A DNA stretch of 64,000 nucleotides from Calamus simplicifolius (Eukaryota; Streptophyta; Magnoliopsida; Arecales; Arecaceae). The DNA lies in assembly GCA_900491605.1 (NCBI GenBank), contig UESW01000067.1:1-64000 (forward strand), in the 5' to 3' direction. The position numbers and the translations under genes are program-made. Below the pieces are notes generated by a model, which made no database searches, was not told the origin of the DNA, and was given only the letters and a program-made list of their open reading frames with translations. Of this stretch, positions 45,038 to 56,084 are shown in pieces. Each line of letters begins with the position of its first letter. Position 1 is the first letter of the stretch.

Positions 45038-46612
45038 ATGGTGGTGACCCTAGCTCAGGACGCCTCCATCAGCTGCCCAGCGGGGCTTCCCCGCCAACTA
45101 GACAGCAGGAGGCCAATCCCCCTGCTGCCGACCCTCTGGTAGCTTGCCCGCCGCCGGATGCCGCTGTCCAAATAGCGGAGCGGCTGGCGACTCTTCCCAG
45201 CGAGTCCAGAATCTCACCGCCATGATCCACGGCCTCCAGCAACAACAGTCCATGGCCACCCAGCATCAAACTGCTCCCCTCGCCAGTCAGCAGTCGGCGA
45301 GGGGAGGCTCCCCCCGACGGGAGGCTGGTCGGCGAGAGACCGGCCGACGTCAAGCTTCCCCCAGGAAGCCTCGACGCGAGCCCTCCAAGCGGCCACGGTC
45401 CTCTGACCGCGGCCCCAACAAATTTCCTTCCAAGCCACATCATCAAGAGGAACCCAGGCGGAAGTCCTGACTTTCGTCTCCATCTCCGTCCACCTCCTCT
45501 TCTTCTTCTTCCTCCGAGCCACCTCGGAGGGCCCCGACGATCAACCGCCAGGCGGAGGAACGTCTGGAGGAGTACAACAGGCGACTAGACGAGCTAGCCA
45601 AGAAGATCAACCGTCAGCCAGAGGAAGAGTTTGACACTCGTCCTCCTTACACTCGCCGCATCCTGGAGGAACCGGTTCCCTCAAGATTCCGCTTCCCCCA
45701 GGTGGACCCGTACGATGGTACGACCGACCCCCTCGACCACCTCAAAAGTTACAAGGCTATGATGCAAATCCAGGGCACCCCAGACGCCCTCCTCTGCAAG
45801 GCCTTCCTCGCAACTCTGCGGAAGGCCGCACGTGCATGGCACTCATGCCTGCCCCCCCACAGCATCGACTCCTTCCGGAAGCTGGAGAGGGCATTTTTGG
45901 CCCACTTTGACGCCTGCCGCCGGATTTCAAGGGTGGTAGACAGCCTCTTCTCCGTCCGCCAGAAGGAAGGAGAGTCACTGCGGGACTTCGTGTCTCGATT
46001 CAAAACCCCACCCTCGAGCTCTACCATCTCGACGATGCGGTGGCCTCCCTAACACTGAAGCGGGGACTCCTTCCGTCCCGCTTCACCTTCTTCCTGGATA
46101 AGAAGCCTCCGAGCTCTTATTCCGACCTCCTCCTCCGGGCCCAGAAGTACATCCATGCCAACGAGGCTGACTCATCCAGAAGGAAAGCCGACAGGAGTTC
46201 CAATAAGAAGCCAACCCCCACGGAACCAGCTGAGGGACGATCCAGGCAGCCCGAGCCGCCCAGTCGCTTTGACCAACGGCCCCAGGCGCTGGTTCCTAAG
46301 GCGCGGTTTACTCCTCTCACGGCTCCGATCTTCCACATCCTGCTAGAGATTGAGGAGGAGCCATACTTTTAATGCCCACGTCACCTAAAGTCAATAAACC
46401 CCCACAACAAAGAGCTTTACTGCCGGTATCACCAAGATTGTGGGCATGACACCGAAGATTGCCGTCAGTTAAAGAAGGCCATTGAAAAGTTTGTCCACCA
46501 GGGCCACTTGGGCAAGTTTGTTCGAGGAAACCTCACGGCCCCGGGTGCGTCAGCACCTCCAGCACCTCAGATTTTCCTCAACAATGCCCCAACGGAAGGA
46601 ACAATAGCATGA
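45038..46612 (+). pseudogene. TR-GAG Gag protein, copy 2
   Basis: The layout equals copy 1: ATG at 45038, Gln-rich and Arg/Pro-rich part, DPYDGTTDPLDHLKSYK, KLERAFLAHFDACRRI, FSVRQKEGESLRDFVSRFK, LRAQKYIHANEADSSRRK, the GHDTEDCRQL knuckle-like block and HQGHLGKFVRG. It reads through the position of the copy 1 TGA. It has its own lesions: a frameshift near 46010 (a base lost after SRFKT) and TAA at 46370 after EEEPYF. The copy 1 frameshifts near 41080 and 41330 are absent or differ here, so the two copies have separate damage. Confidence 0.85.
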
Positions 46613-46799
46613 CCTCATGAGGGGCGAGCAGCAGCTCGGGGAGCCGACGGAAGGAGGCAAGCTGGCATCAAAATGGGAAGCTTCTCCCCTACATTCGAAA
46701 TGCGGACGGTACTCTCAGTAGCTTGCTGATCCTTTAATAAAGTATTATTCAAAATATCCTTATCTTATCACATCTTGGGATGAGTGTATTTCTTAGACA

Positions 46800-47062
46800 G
46801 AGACCAACTCCGCATTGGCAACAAAGATCGGCTTCGCGTCGGCAACAAAAACCGACTCCGCGTCGGCAACAAAGACCGACTCCGCATGGGCACCAAAGAC
46901 CGACTCCGCGTCGGCACCAAAGACCGACTCCACGTCGGCACCAAAGACCGATCCGCATGGGCACCAAAGACCGACTCCGCATCGGCACCAAAGACCGACT
47001 CCGCGTTGGCAACAAAGACCGACTCCGCGTCGGCAACAAAGACCGACTCCGCGTCGGCACCC
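46800..47062 (+). repeat. 24-bp tandem repeat, interior 2
   Basis: About eleven units of the CCGACTCCGCGTCGGCAC type occur here. One unit (near 46950) has lost a base. Unit order and variants (ACTCCGCATGGGCACC) differ from interior 1, so the array changes copy number and composition quickly. Confidence 0.92.
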
Positions 47063-47465
47063 TCAATCTCAAAACCTGCGGATTCCAATCAACAGAGTTT
47101 CCTGGGAGGCAGACAAACCCCCAAGCTGGTTCAAAGGGAGCTCACTGGCATCGCGGCCCACGGGACACCACTCGGCCCAGGCACGGCGGTGCCCCCGAGT
47201 CGGTTAGGACCCTAAAGACTCCGTACCCAGCTGAGTCACCACTCGCAGCGGTCCCACACCCCCGAGGCGTTGCAAAAAGAACCTGACGACGCCCAGCTCT
47301 CAGGTCACCTCCGGGGTTCACTCCCGGACCTCGCGTTGGGAAAGGATTACTGGCCGCCCTCAGCTAGCCAAAGAAGGCACGCAGACGTCCACCAAAGGCA
47401 GTGCAAGGTGCCGAGGTAAAAGTTCTACACTCCTTTCGCTTAGCCGATCCGAAGCACGCAAGCTC

Positions 47466-47483
47466 AAGGAGTGTGGGGGGCAT
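47466..47483 (+). other. Polypurine tract before LTR C
   Basis: AAGGAGTGTGGGGGGCAT is identical to the tract before LTR B and lies right at the LTR C boundary. Confidence 0.85.
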
Positions 47484-47484
47484 T

Positions 47485-49513
47485 TGATGGGGCCAGTTGA
47501 CCCCATAAAAAATAAAATTTTTTGGACGGCCCCAAAGGTCGACAGACTCAAGCGCCAGCGTCGGCCGCCAGCATCGGTCTCCAGCGCTGGCCAAAGGCCG
47601 ATAAACTCCAGCATCAGCCACCAGCGTCGGCCTCCAGCGACGGCCTCCAGCGTCGGCCTCCATCGCCAGCCTCAGCGCTGGCCAAAGGCCGACAGACTCA
47701 AGCGCCAGCATCGGCCGCCAGCGTCGGTCTCCAGCGCTGGCCAAAGGCCGACAAACTTCAGCGTCGGCCTCCAGCGTCGGCCTCCAACGTCGGCCTCCAT
47801 CGCCAGCCTCAGCGCTGGCCAAAGGCCGACAGACTCCAGCGCCAGCGTCGGTCTCCAGCGCCAGCGTCAGCCGCCAGCGTCGGTCTCCAGCGCTGGCCAA
47901 AGGCCAACAAACTCCAGCATCGGCCTCCAGCATCGGCCTCCAGCGTAGGCCTCCATCACCAGCCTCAGTGCTGGCCAAAGGCCGACAGACTCCAGCGTCG
48001 GCCTCCAGCAACGGCCTCCAAGGCCGGCACATCAAAGGCTGACACATGCCAAGACCGGCCTCTCCAAGCCAGGCGGCCCCGGTTCCTAGCCGCCCCCGGC
48101 CTCTGCAAGCCAGGCGGCCCTGGCACATCCCTGGCCAGCCCGACTCGGCCCCAGCATCTCAAGTTCCGCCGAGTCGGCCAAGGCCATCCCAGGCCGGCCG
48201 ACTAGGCCCCGGCGTCTCCAGTTCCGCCGAGTCGGCCAAGGCCATCCCAGACCGGCCCGACTCGGCCCCGGCGTCTCCAGTTCCGCTGAGTCGGCCAAGG
48301 CCATCCCTGGCCAGCCCGACTCGGCCCCGGCGTCTCCAGTTCCACCGAGTCGGCCAAGCCATCCCAGGCCGGCCTGACTCGGCCCCGGCGTCTCCAGTTC
48401 CGCCGAGTCGGCCAAGGCCATCCCTGGCCAGCCCGACTCGGTTCCGGCATCTCCTATCCCACCGAGTCGGCCAAGGCCATCCCCGGCCGGCCCGACTCGG
48501 CCCCGGCATCTCCAATTCCGCCGAGTCGGCCAAGGCCATCCCAGGCCGGCCCGACTCAGCCCCGGCGTCTCCAGTTCCGCCGAGTCGGCCAAGGCCATCC
48601 CAAGCCGGCCCGACTCGGCCCCGGCGTCTCCTGTCCCGCCGAGTCGGCCAAGGCCATCCCCGGCCGGCCCGACTCGGCCCCGGCATCTCCAATTCCGCCA
48701 AGTCGGCCAAGGCCATCCCAGGCCGGCCCGACTCGGCACCGGCGTCTCCTGTCCCGCCGAGTCGGCCAAGGCCATCCTCCGGTCCGACTCGGCCCCGGCA
48801 TCTCCTGTCCCGCCGAGTCGCCAAGGCCATTCCCGGCCGGCCCGACTCGGCCCCGGAGTCTCCAGTTCCGCCGGATCGGCCAAGGCCATCCCAGGCCGGT
48901 CCGACTCGGTCCCGGCATCTCCTGTCCCGCCGAATCGGCCAAGGCCATCCCCGGCTGGCCGACTCGGCCCCGGCGTCTCCAGTCCCGCCGAGTCGGCCAA
49001 GGCCATCCCCGGCCGGCCCGACTTGACCCCGGCGTCTCCAGTTCCTGCCAGATCAGCCCCAGCGGTTCAAAGAACCGCTCTCTGACGTGCGCCGCTCGAC
49101 AGCGCCGACGCGCGCCGCCCGACAGCCCCACCAGCTGATGGGACGTGGCCCACTGACCGACCCAGATTCACGCGAGGGTTCAGCAGATCTTCTGATTCAC
49201 GCAATCCCACGTGATCATGCCAGAATCAACCCCTATAAAAGGTGAGTCCACCCGGTAAATGGTACGCACGATAACCCCGAAATTGCCATCTCTACTCTAA
49301 AAGGGATTCCTCCTCTCGGAGATCCCTCTTCTCCATACAAAACAGGGCTCACTCGAGCCCTTCTTCAGCTATAACCTCAGTCACTAACTTGGCCGTCGGA
49401 GGGTCCCGCCGGAATCCTCTCCGGCCCCGGGACTTTCTTGCAGGCAACCCGGAGGCGAGGATTCGAGGAGCGCCTCTGTTCCTGACGTTCAGGGAAGGTG
49501 ATGAGCGTCATCA
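47485..49513 (+). repeat. TR-GAG LTR C
   Basis: This 2029-bp LTR begins TGATGGGGCCAGTTGACCCC and ends GCGTCATCA, followed by the TSD copy GTTCC. The CCAGCGTCGGCC zone spans 47530-48040, the 58-bp array 48128-49040, and TATAAAA lies at 49234-49240. Confidence 0.93.
48128..49040. repeat. 58-bp hairpin tandem repeat array in LTR C
   Basis: About 16 units of the same hairpin repeat occur, with several short deletions inside single units (near 48195, 48355, 48775 and 48820). Confidence 0.9.
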
Positions 49514-49518
49514 GTTCC

Positions 49519-50035
49519 CATCATTAACAGGAATCAGAGAACTCCCACTCTGAGCAAACCCTGAGTGTGGTAAAAAAATAGATGCAGACTACCAATCAAG
49601 AGAATTCATCAGGAGAGTGAGGCTACCATTATAGTACACAAGCATGAGTGCTAATCTAAGGGAAGGACCACATTGACTTGTCAGACTCGTAGTTGTAAGG
49701 CACATGAGCTCCTAAGATCACATTTGAGAAATAAAAGATATGATTCACCACGTTACTAGGCTTTCAAAGTTCACTGAGAAAACTTTTCTGAATGTTGAAT
49801 AATTTTGTGTTGTATTGTAACCTTAACAGAAACTTCTTTTTAGGCAACTGGTTCTCGTTTGAATCAAATTGACCACAAAATTATTTAAAGACTCACAGAA
49901 AAAGCTTTTAAGGATACTCCCAAAATATATGTACGTCCATGCTGTGCCTCTCCCTTTCATTCTGGGTGGTATGGCTCACTCATTGGATTCCTGAAAGTGA
50001 TGTAACCTTAAATGTCTTTAAATATTTTTATTTAA
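49519..50035. other. Spacer right of the TR-GAG locus
   Basis: No gene is visible. Composition returns abruptly to AT-rich at 49519, confirming the LTR boundary. Confidence 0.5.
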
Positions 50036-50960
50036 ATACATTATTATTATACTAACAACAACAACAATAAAGCTTCAGAATTGGCTATATGAGTCTATTT
50101 CTTCGTTCGGCTCTATTTTAAATTATTTTTTATTAAATATAAAAATTTTAATATTTTTTATCATTTTCTTTCATATGATTTTGATCTATCTCTCCTCTTT
50201 TCTTTTTCTTCTACATGCATCAAATTACTATTCCATATAAGTATATTTTTAAGTTTACGTTGTATATGTTTAATCCATTTAAGTCATCATTTCTTAATTT
50301 ATTCTTGATTAAAGCTACCTCTACCTTTTTACGAATAATTTTATTTCTTATTCTATTTTTTATTATATTACTAAACATTTATTTTAACATCTTATTTCTA
50401 CAACATTCATCTTTATGTATGCATATTTTTCTAACTGCCCAACATTCTGTATCATAAAGCATAGATGATTTATAACTATCCTATAAAACTTTTCCTTCAA
50501 CTTGATAGGTACTCTACTATCATATATATTTTAATTATATTTTTTTATTTTATTCAATCTACTTTAATTTAAGAACAATATCATCCTTAATCTCTTCTTT
50601 CTTACAAAAAATTTATCCTAAATATCGAAAATGATCATTTTTAGTAACTTCATGATTACCAATTTAGTCTACATTCATCTTCATTTATAATTGTACTAAA
50701 ATTGCATTCTATATATTTTATCTTATCTCAAACTAAAACCCTTAAATTTTAATATATTTTACCATAATTTTAACTTACAATTAACTTCGACCTTAGTTTC
50801 ATTTACTAGTATTATATTATCTATAAATAACATGCATTATAAAAAATCATCCTGAATATGTTTATTTAGTTTGACATAAAAAAGTATGTGTATATTTAAT
50901 CTCATATTGATTGTGCATTAAAAATTTATTAAAAAAAATCTATTTATATAAGAATAAGGA
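50036..50960 (-). mobile_element. 5'-truncated RTE-type LINE
   Basis: The minus strand contains YDTECWAVRKICIHK near 50410-50460 and further decayed RTE C-terminal sequence, followed at 50036-50075 by a TTG/TAA-type short repeat tail. Sequence upstream to about 50960 is decayed and AT-rich, with fragments compatible with the RTE RT. Boundaries are approximate. It belongs to the same broad class as the copy at 28385 but is on the opposite strand. Confidence 0.7.
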
Positions 50961-53900
50961 ATTCAAATAAGACTTCTAGCTTGCCTTTTTCTAAGGTCTT
51001 AGGCCAATCCATTTCTTAATTTGGAATAGTGTTAGGCTCATTATCCATAGGAATGGTCCCGTAGAATAATTCAATATTATCTGGACAAAATTACAATCTA
51101 ATCCCAATTCCATTCAAAATCAAAATTATGTATTGGAAGATTTGAAATTCAAACCGTCCATCTAAGATTAAATATCCATTTTAATCATTAAAAAAATATC
51201 ATGAAATTACCCCTCAATTATAATCCACTGCATCCTTCCTACCCTCTTCTCACCCATGCCTTCAAGCCCTTTAGCAACACTGTTGAGACCCCGAAGCCTT
51301 TTAGCCACACATTTGAGGGTTATGATTAGATCTACTTAATTGTTAGTAAAACTATCTTTTTCTTTTTTCCCTTAGATTTTACATATATCCTTTATAATTT
51401 ATAATGCATAACTCAAGCATACCCATCCAATAACCAACTTATCTATGATTTTGATTCCAATTTCGATTTCCATATGACCCAAGCTGAGTATGAGAAATTA
51501 GGAATTCCAAAGTAATTTTGGTTTGATTCAATTCTGATTTTAAAACCGAACTAAATGACCCTTAAATTTTAAACTCTACCTTTATAACTTTTAAATACCT
51601 GTTTCAAATAAATTCTACCGAAAACTATCTCTGGCTTTCTCTGGATAGAAGGATACCTTTTTATATGTAATTTTAGAAAAAGTTCATTATATTGTTTCTT
51701 TCTTTCACCAAAACCAATAATCTAAACCATATAAAAAAATAAAAGAAAAATTATTGAATATTATTTCAGAACATGAAATCATTTTCCAATGAATCTAGCT
51801 AATTATGGATTCCAAAAATTTGGCTTTAATTTTTACATTCACTATTTATACAATAAAATAAAGTTAATATTTTGAATAAATTATAAGTTTGTTTTTTTTA
51901 ATTCTTCTTTACCATACTGAACGTGCAGTATACGTACATATATGCTTGTTAATTAAAATGAGAGTGAAATAAAGTATGCTTGTCATGGGTGGAAGGTGAC
52001 ATCAGTACCTCCCTTTTGCCTCCTTTGAAAAAAAAAAAAAAAAAAAATCTTGATGAAGAAGAGAAAGCATGGCAGACAATGCTGCTTTCAAGAAAGAACC
52101 ATCTAACAGACCTCTAAAAGAAAGAGACTCATGCAGGCTAGACTAATGCTTGAAAGACCAGGTCTCACCTGTATTAATTCTGAAATGGGGGAATAAGCTG
52201 TAATAATATTTTTCCATGAACCAGCAACAGATAACAATTTATTTTGCTTAACTCCAATATGATCTAAGTTTTCTGATGCAGAAGCGCATGATGATCAAAC
52301 GACAACAGAAAGTCCAGTAGAGGAGGCCAGTGACAAGTCATTGATAAACTGCAACGAAGAGGAAAAAGAACCCTAGTCAAATTCTCGATCATAATTCCTT
52401 TGGAATAGAGGACATGAACAGGAAATCCTACCTGACTTTGATATCATATAGAAAATTTTATACACCATCAAAAAGTATGTAGAGTGACGCTATTACTTGC
52501 AGAATAAAATCAGCCAGCCCTACATCCTTATGAACAAACATCAAATATACAAATATCTGGGAAGAGAGGATAAATCTTGAGAGAGCATTAATGCAGGACT
52601 TTATTAATAAAATAATGATGACAAAACCCATGATTAACCCCCAACCGATACACAATAACAACCTCCAATAAAAAAATAATTTATGCGAAACCTAAGTAAA
52701 TCTCCATAAGAAATAAAATTTATCTATTGAGTGTAAGACTTGACTAATCCATGCTTAGACTAAATCCAAAACTAAAATTATTATGTAACACTAAACAAAT
52801 TTCGAATAAACTTAGGAGGAATCATAGTTAATCTATTATAAATAGCGGTTTCCCAACATTAATATGCAGAACCATTTGCAGTCTATCATTGGAATTTGCC
52901 GAAATTTTATCCTAAGGTCATTCATTGTGAAATTCAAGAAGGCAACTTTGAAGAAACAAATTGATCGTTGAAAAATTTGAATGCTCTTATTGATGCAAAG
53001 CAGTTCAGCAGAAAGCTCTCTCACAGAAAAGCGGAACCCTAGAGAAATGTAACAAAATCAAATTGGCAAAGTACAAATAGATGACAAAAGTATAATAGAA
53101 ATGGAAAATTACTGTACATTAACCTAAATAAGGAAACGATGATTTCCAAATAACAATTTCAACTTCCATTTGGAGAATAGGCATCATTACATGAAGAGCA
53201 AAGGCATGGATGATGATTGATGATGACAACAATGCTAGTAATCTGAGCATGATGCAACTTCCTGGGTGATGTTCTGTCAGATAAAATATGCAAGACAGTT
53301 TTAAGGCCTTTCCCTTATAAATTTTAAATACCGACCCTAGGCCCCTCAATTAACGCCTAGAGTCGAACTAATCAATCTCACGCCATCTAAACACTTAGAT
53401 TTGTCTTTAACTTTCATCTCTCCTTCCATGTAATTTTGTTCTTTTATTGTTTAATAAATATGGCCACAAAGGCGTTCTAAATTAGTTTGAATGTTCATCA
53501 ACTACTTTTCAATAGATATATTGATCTTAGTTAAAACTCCACAGATTTCATCAAAGGCCGACAATCCCTAGCCTCCTTTTCAACATGCGTATGGCCATTC
53601 TTTTCAACAGCCCACATTTCATGATTAACAAGAAATGGATGTCATCCACTTTAGAGCTCCATTTCTAAAAAGGATACACACACACACACTAGAAGAAACA
53701 AACAAGCATTAACTAAAGATGTGTACAAGAGTAACAGGATTCCATATCCCATCAAAGTTGGAGATGGAACATCCACAAAGGAGGAAGTAAAAAGGAGGAA
53801 GAAGAAGAAAAAATTTGAAAAGGATAGAAATGTGAAATGTATTGCCTTTTCTTTAATAATAGACTTGCAATTGTTGAGTGGATGTAAAAACACAAGACAC

Positions 53901-54100
53901 TAGGCTCCAATACTAATGAAGAACTAGGCACCAATGTCCTCTAAAACCAAATTCAGATCCATTGTGGATAGGCTATGTTTTCGCTCCTTCAATGTTCCCA
54001 CCGCATTGAATAGGAAATGAAACTACAAGCCTAGCAAACCATCCATTTTACCAAGTGGTTCCAAAAACATCAAGCACCTGCATTAAGTACACATTAAATG
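50961..54100. other. AT-rich intergenic region
   Basis: No gene is supported. Open frames of 60-80 codons (52458-52661, 53119-53349, 53651-53893) have no recognisable domain. A runs occur near 52028 and a CA run near 53679. Confidence 0.5.
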
Positions 54101-54336
54101 GAGGACCTAAATAGCCTAGCAAACTAATGACACTAATAGCTTCAAGTGAACCTAAGGAGAAGAGAAATAGTTGCAAGACTATGTGTTAAGTTAGCATGCT
54201 CACTATCCTATTCTGCACCCCTCTCCAGAGAATTATTGCTGGCTGTTATCAAATCCCAAGTATTTTTCCAAATGAAACCCTTCACCCTGCACCACCCCCA
54301 TCAAGGGAGGACCTATATATCCTGGCAACCTAATGA
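54101..54336. repeat. 206-bp direct duplication interrupted by the Copia insertion
   Basis: The segment beginning GAGGACCTA at 54101 recurs at 54307. The second copy runs only to 54336, where the Copia LTR starts, and its continuation (TAATAGCTCCAAGTGAAC) is found at 58598 on the far side of the element. The first copy keeps the uninterrupted version (CTAATAGCTTCAAGTGAAC at 54133). Confidence 0.8.
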
Positions 54337-54594
54337 TGTTGGAAAGCCGACAACTATTTTAAGATAGTTTCTGATTTTGTAATCATTAGGAAGGAAAATT
54401 AGTTATGAAAATCCCCTGATACGGCGATCCAATGAAATCCCTTGATATGGGAATCCAGTTAGGAATAGAATATTTTAATTTTATTCTTTTCAGTTTTTCT
54501 GATTTCTATGCATAGTTAATGTACAATGTATATATACTCATTATTGTGCATAATGAAATATAGTGAGAGAATTTCATTTCATGTTTTCTGACAT
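54337..54594 (+). repeat. Copia 5' LTR
   Basis: The LTR is 258 bp, starts TGTTGGAAAGCCGACAAC and ends TTTTCTGACA. It carries ATATATACTC near 54530, a plausible TATA region. Confidence 0.9.
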
Positions 54595-54606
54595 GGTATC
54601 AGAGCT
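54595..54606 (+). other. Primer-binding site, initiator-Met tRNA type
   Basis: TGGTATCAGAGC starts immediately after the LTR end. It is the standard plant Copia PBS. Confidence 0.93.
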
Positions 54607-54779
54607 CTAGGATTTCACGCTTCTGAAAAATTTTTTCGGCCTTCATTGTCAAGTTTCTACCTATTCTTTCTCGGCCTTCATTGTCGACTTATTGTTGGCC
54701 TTCATTATCGACATTCCTTTTACTTCTTCCTATTGCACCAGCCTTCATGGCTGGTATTTTTGATAGATGGTATTTTTCA

Positions 54780-56084
54780 ATAGACTATGATGTTTGAGAT
54801 TGCTGAAACAAACAAACCCCCTACTTCAAGCCAAGAATGGGGTCAGCATAGTGATCAAAAAATTCAGCAGCAAGCTCATCAAGTCTCGATCTTACAGCCT
54901 TCTAGAGAGACTACTCCCGGCCACTTTAATTAGGCCGAGATTGAGAAGCTTCGAAGTTTATAGGGGTCACTGAAGCAGCCTAGTGGCTCTTGTTCATTAG
55001 CATTCTCTGCTAAGTCCCTTTCTCATGGATTACAGGCCTTGGACCAATTTATACAAGACGCTCGAATTATTGACTCATGAGCCATAGATCACATAACACC
55101 TTCCTCAGTTCATTTTTCAACATATTCACCTTGTCCTAGTAATAGAAAAATTGTTATTGCTAATGTTCTGTTACCACAATAGCTGATGTTGGTTATATTC
55201 AGTTAAATCCATCTTTATTATTAAAAGATATACTTCATATTCTTAAATTATCCACTAGTCTCCTTTCTATTCACAAACTAACCCATGATATGAACTGTAA
55301 TGCCTTATTTTATCCCTCTCACAATGTATTTCAAAATCAGGTTTCAAAAAAGAGGATTGGACTTACTAAAAAAAAGGGCGGCCTCTACTATCTTGATGCA
55401 TCACCCACATACTCACCTACCATCAAGCATGTTTTCTCATAGTCTTGTTTTTTGTTTCAAATAATGATGTCATTTGGCGTCAACATTTTCATTTTGATCA
55501 TCCTTCATTTACTATTTTAAAGGCAATATTCCCTTCTTTGTTTAAGGGTGTTAATGTTGGGTTTTTATTGTGAGGTATATAAATTTGTCAAACATAAAAG
55601 GGTTTCTTTTCCGGTGAGCAATAATACAAGTTCTTCTCCTTTTTATTTAATTCATACTGATATATGAGGCTCCTCTAGAATTTTCAATGTTACAGGAGCT
55701 CGGTAGTTTGTTTCTTTCATCGATGATTGCACTACAGTCTCATGGATTTTTCTTCTCAAACATATATCCGATGTGACCACTATCCTTCCTAACTTCATTG
55801 TCACGATACATAACCAATTTGGTATCAAAGTAAAAAGGTTCCGGTCTGATAATTCCAGGGATTATTTTAATCAATTTTTTTCACCATATTTTCTATAAGA
55901 AGGGATAGCTCACGAGTCATCCTGCATAAACACTCCTCAATAGAATGGGGTTGCTGAGAAAAAAAATGGTCACTTACTTGCCACAATCCGTGTTTTGCTC
56001 TTTCAAAACTGAATTCCAAAATCATACCGGAGGGAAGTTGTCCTTACTGCAACCCATATTATAAATCGACTACCCTCCAAAGTC
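54780..56084 (+). pseudogene. Copia gag remnant, protease and integrase core (broken)
   Basis: A short Gln-rich piece (54790-54930) is all that may remain of gag. The protease site reads DS-stop-AIDHIT near 55070, followed by STYSPCPSNRKI. A GAG-pre-integrase part follows (KKRIGLTKKKGGLYYLDAS near 55350). The integrase core (55580-56080) is shattered by stops; fragments around 55640-55760 and 55850-55980 match the expected order. No product is possible. Confidence 0.7.

Larger units (their letters stand above)
38172..49513 (+). mobile_element. TR-GAG retrotransposon locus with three LTRs and two interiors
   Basis: The order is LTR A (38172-40418), interior 1 (40419-42931), LTR B (42932-44948), interior 2 (44949-47484), LTR C (47485-49513). 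The 5-mer GTTCC stands at 38167-38171 and 49514-49518, so the whole 11.3-kb block occupies one target site. Each interior has a PBS, a gag gene, a 24-bp repeat array and a PPT, but no protease, RT or integrase. That matches the non-autonomous TR-GAG class. Sharing of one interior LTR between two bodies indicates unequal LTR recombination after insertion. Confidence 0.92.

Noticed and set aside
42270..47062. Possible CRISPR-like array of regular short repeats
   Set aside because: The units are contiguous 24-bp tandem copies without unique spacers, in a plant nuclear retrotransposon.
50215..50457. 80-codon plus-strand hypothetical protein
   Set aside because: The opposite strand is recognisable decayed RTE coding sequence, so this is its shadow.
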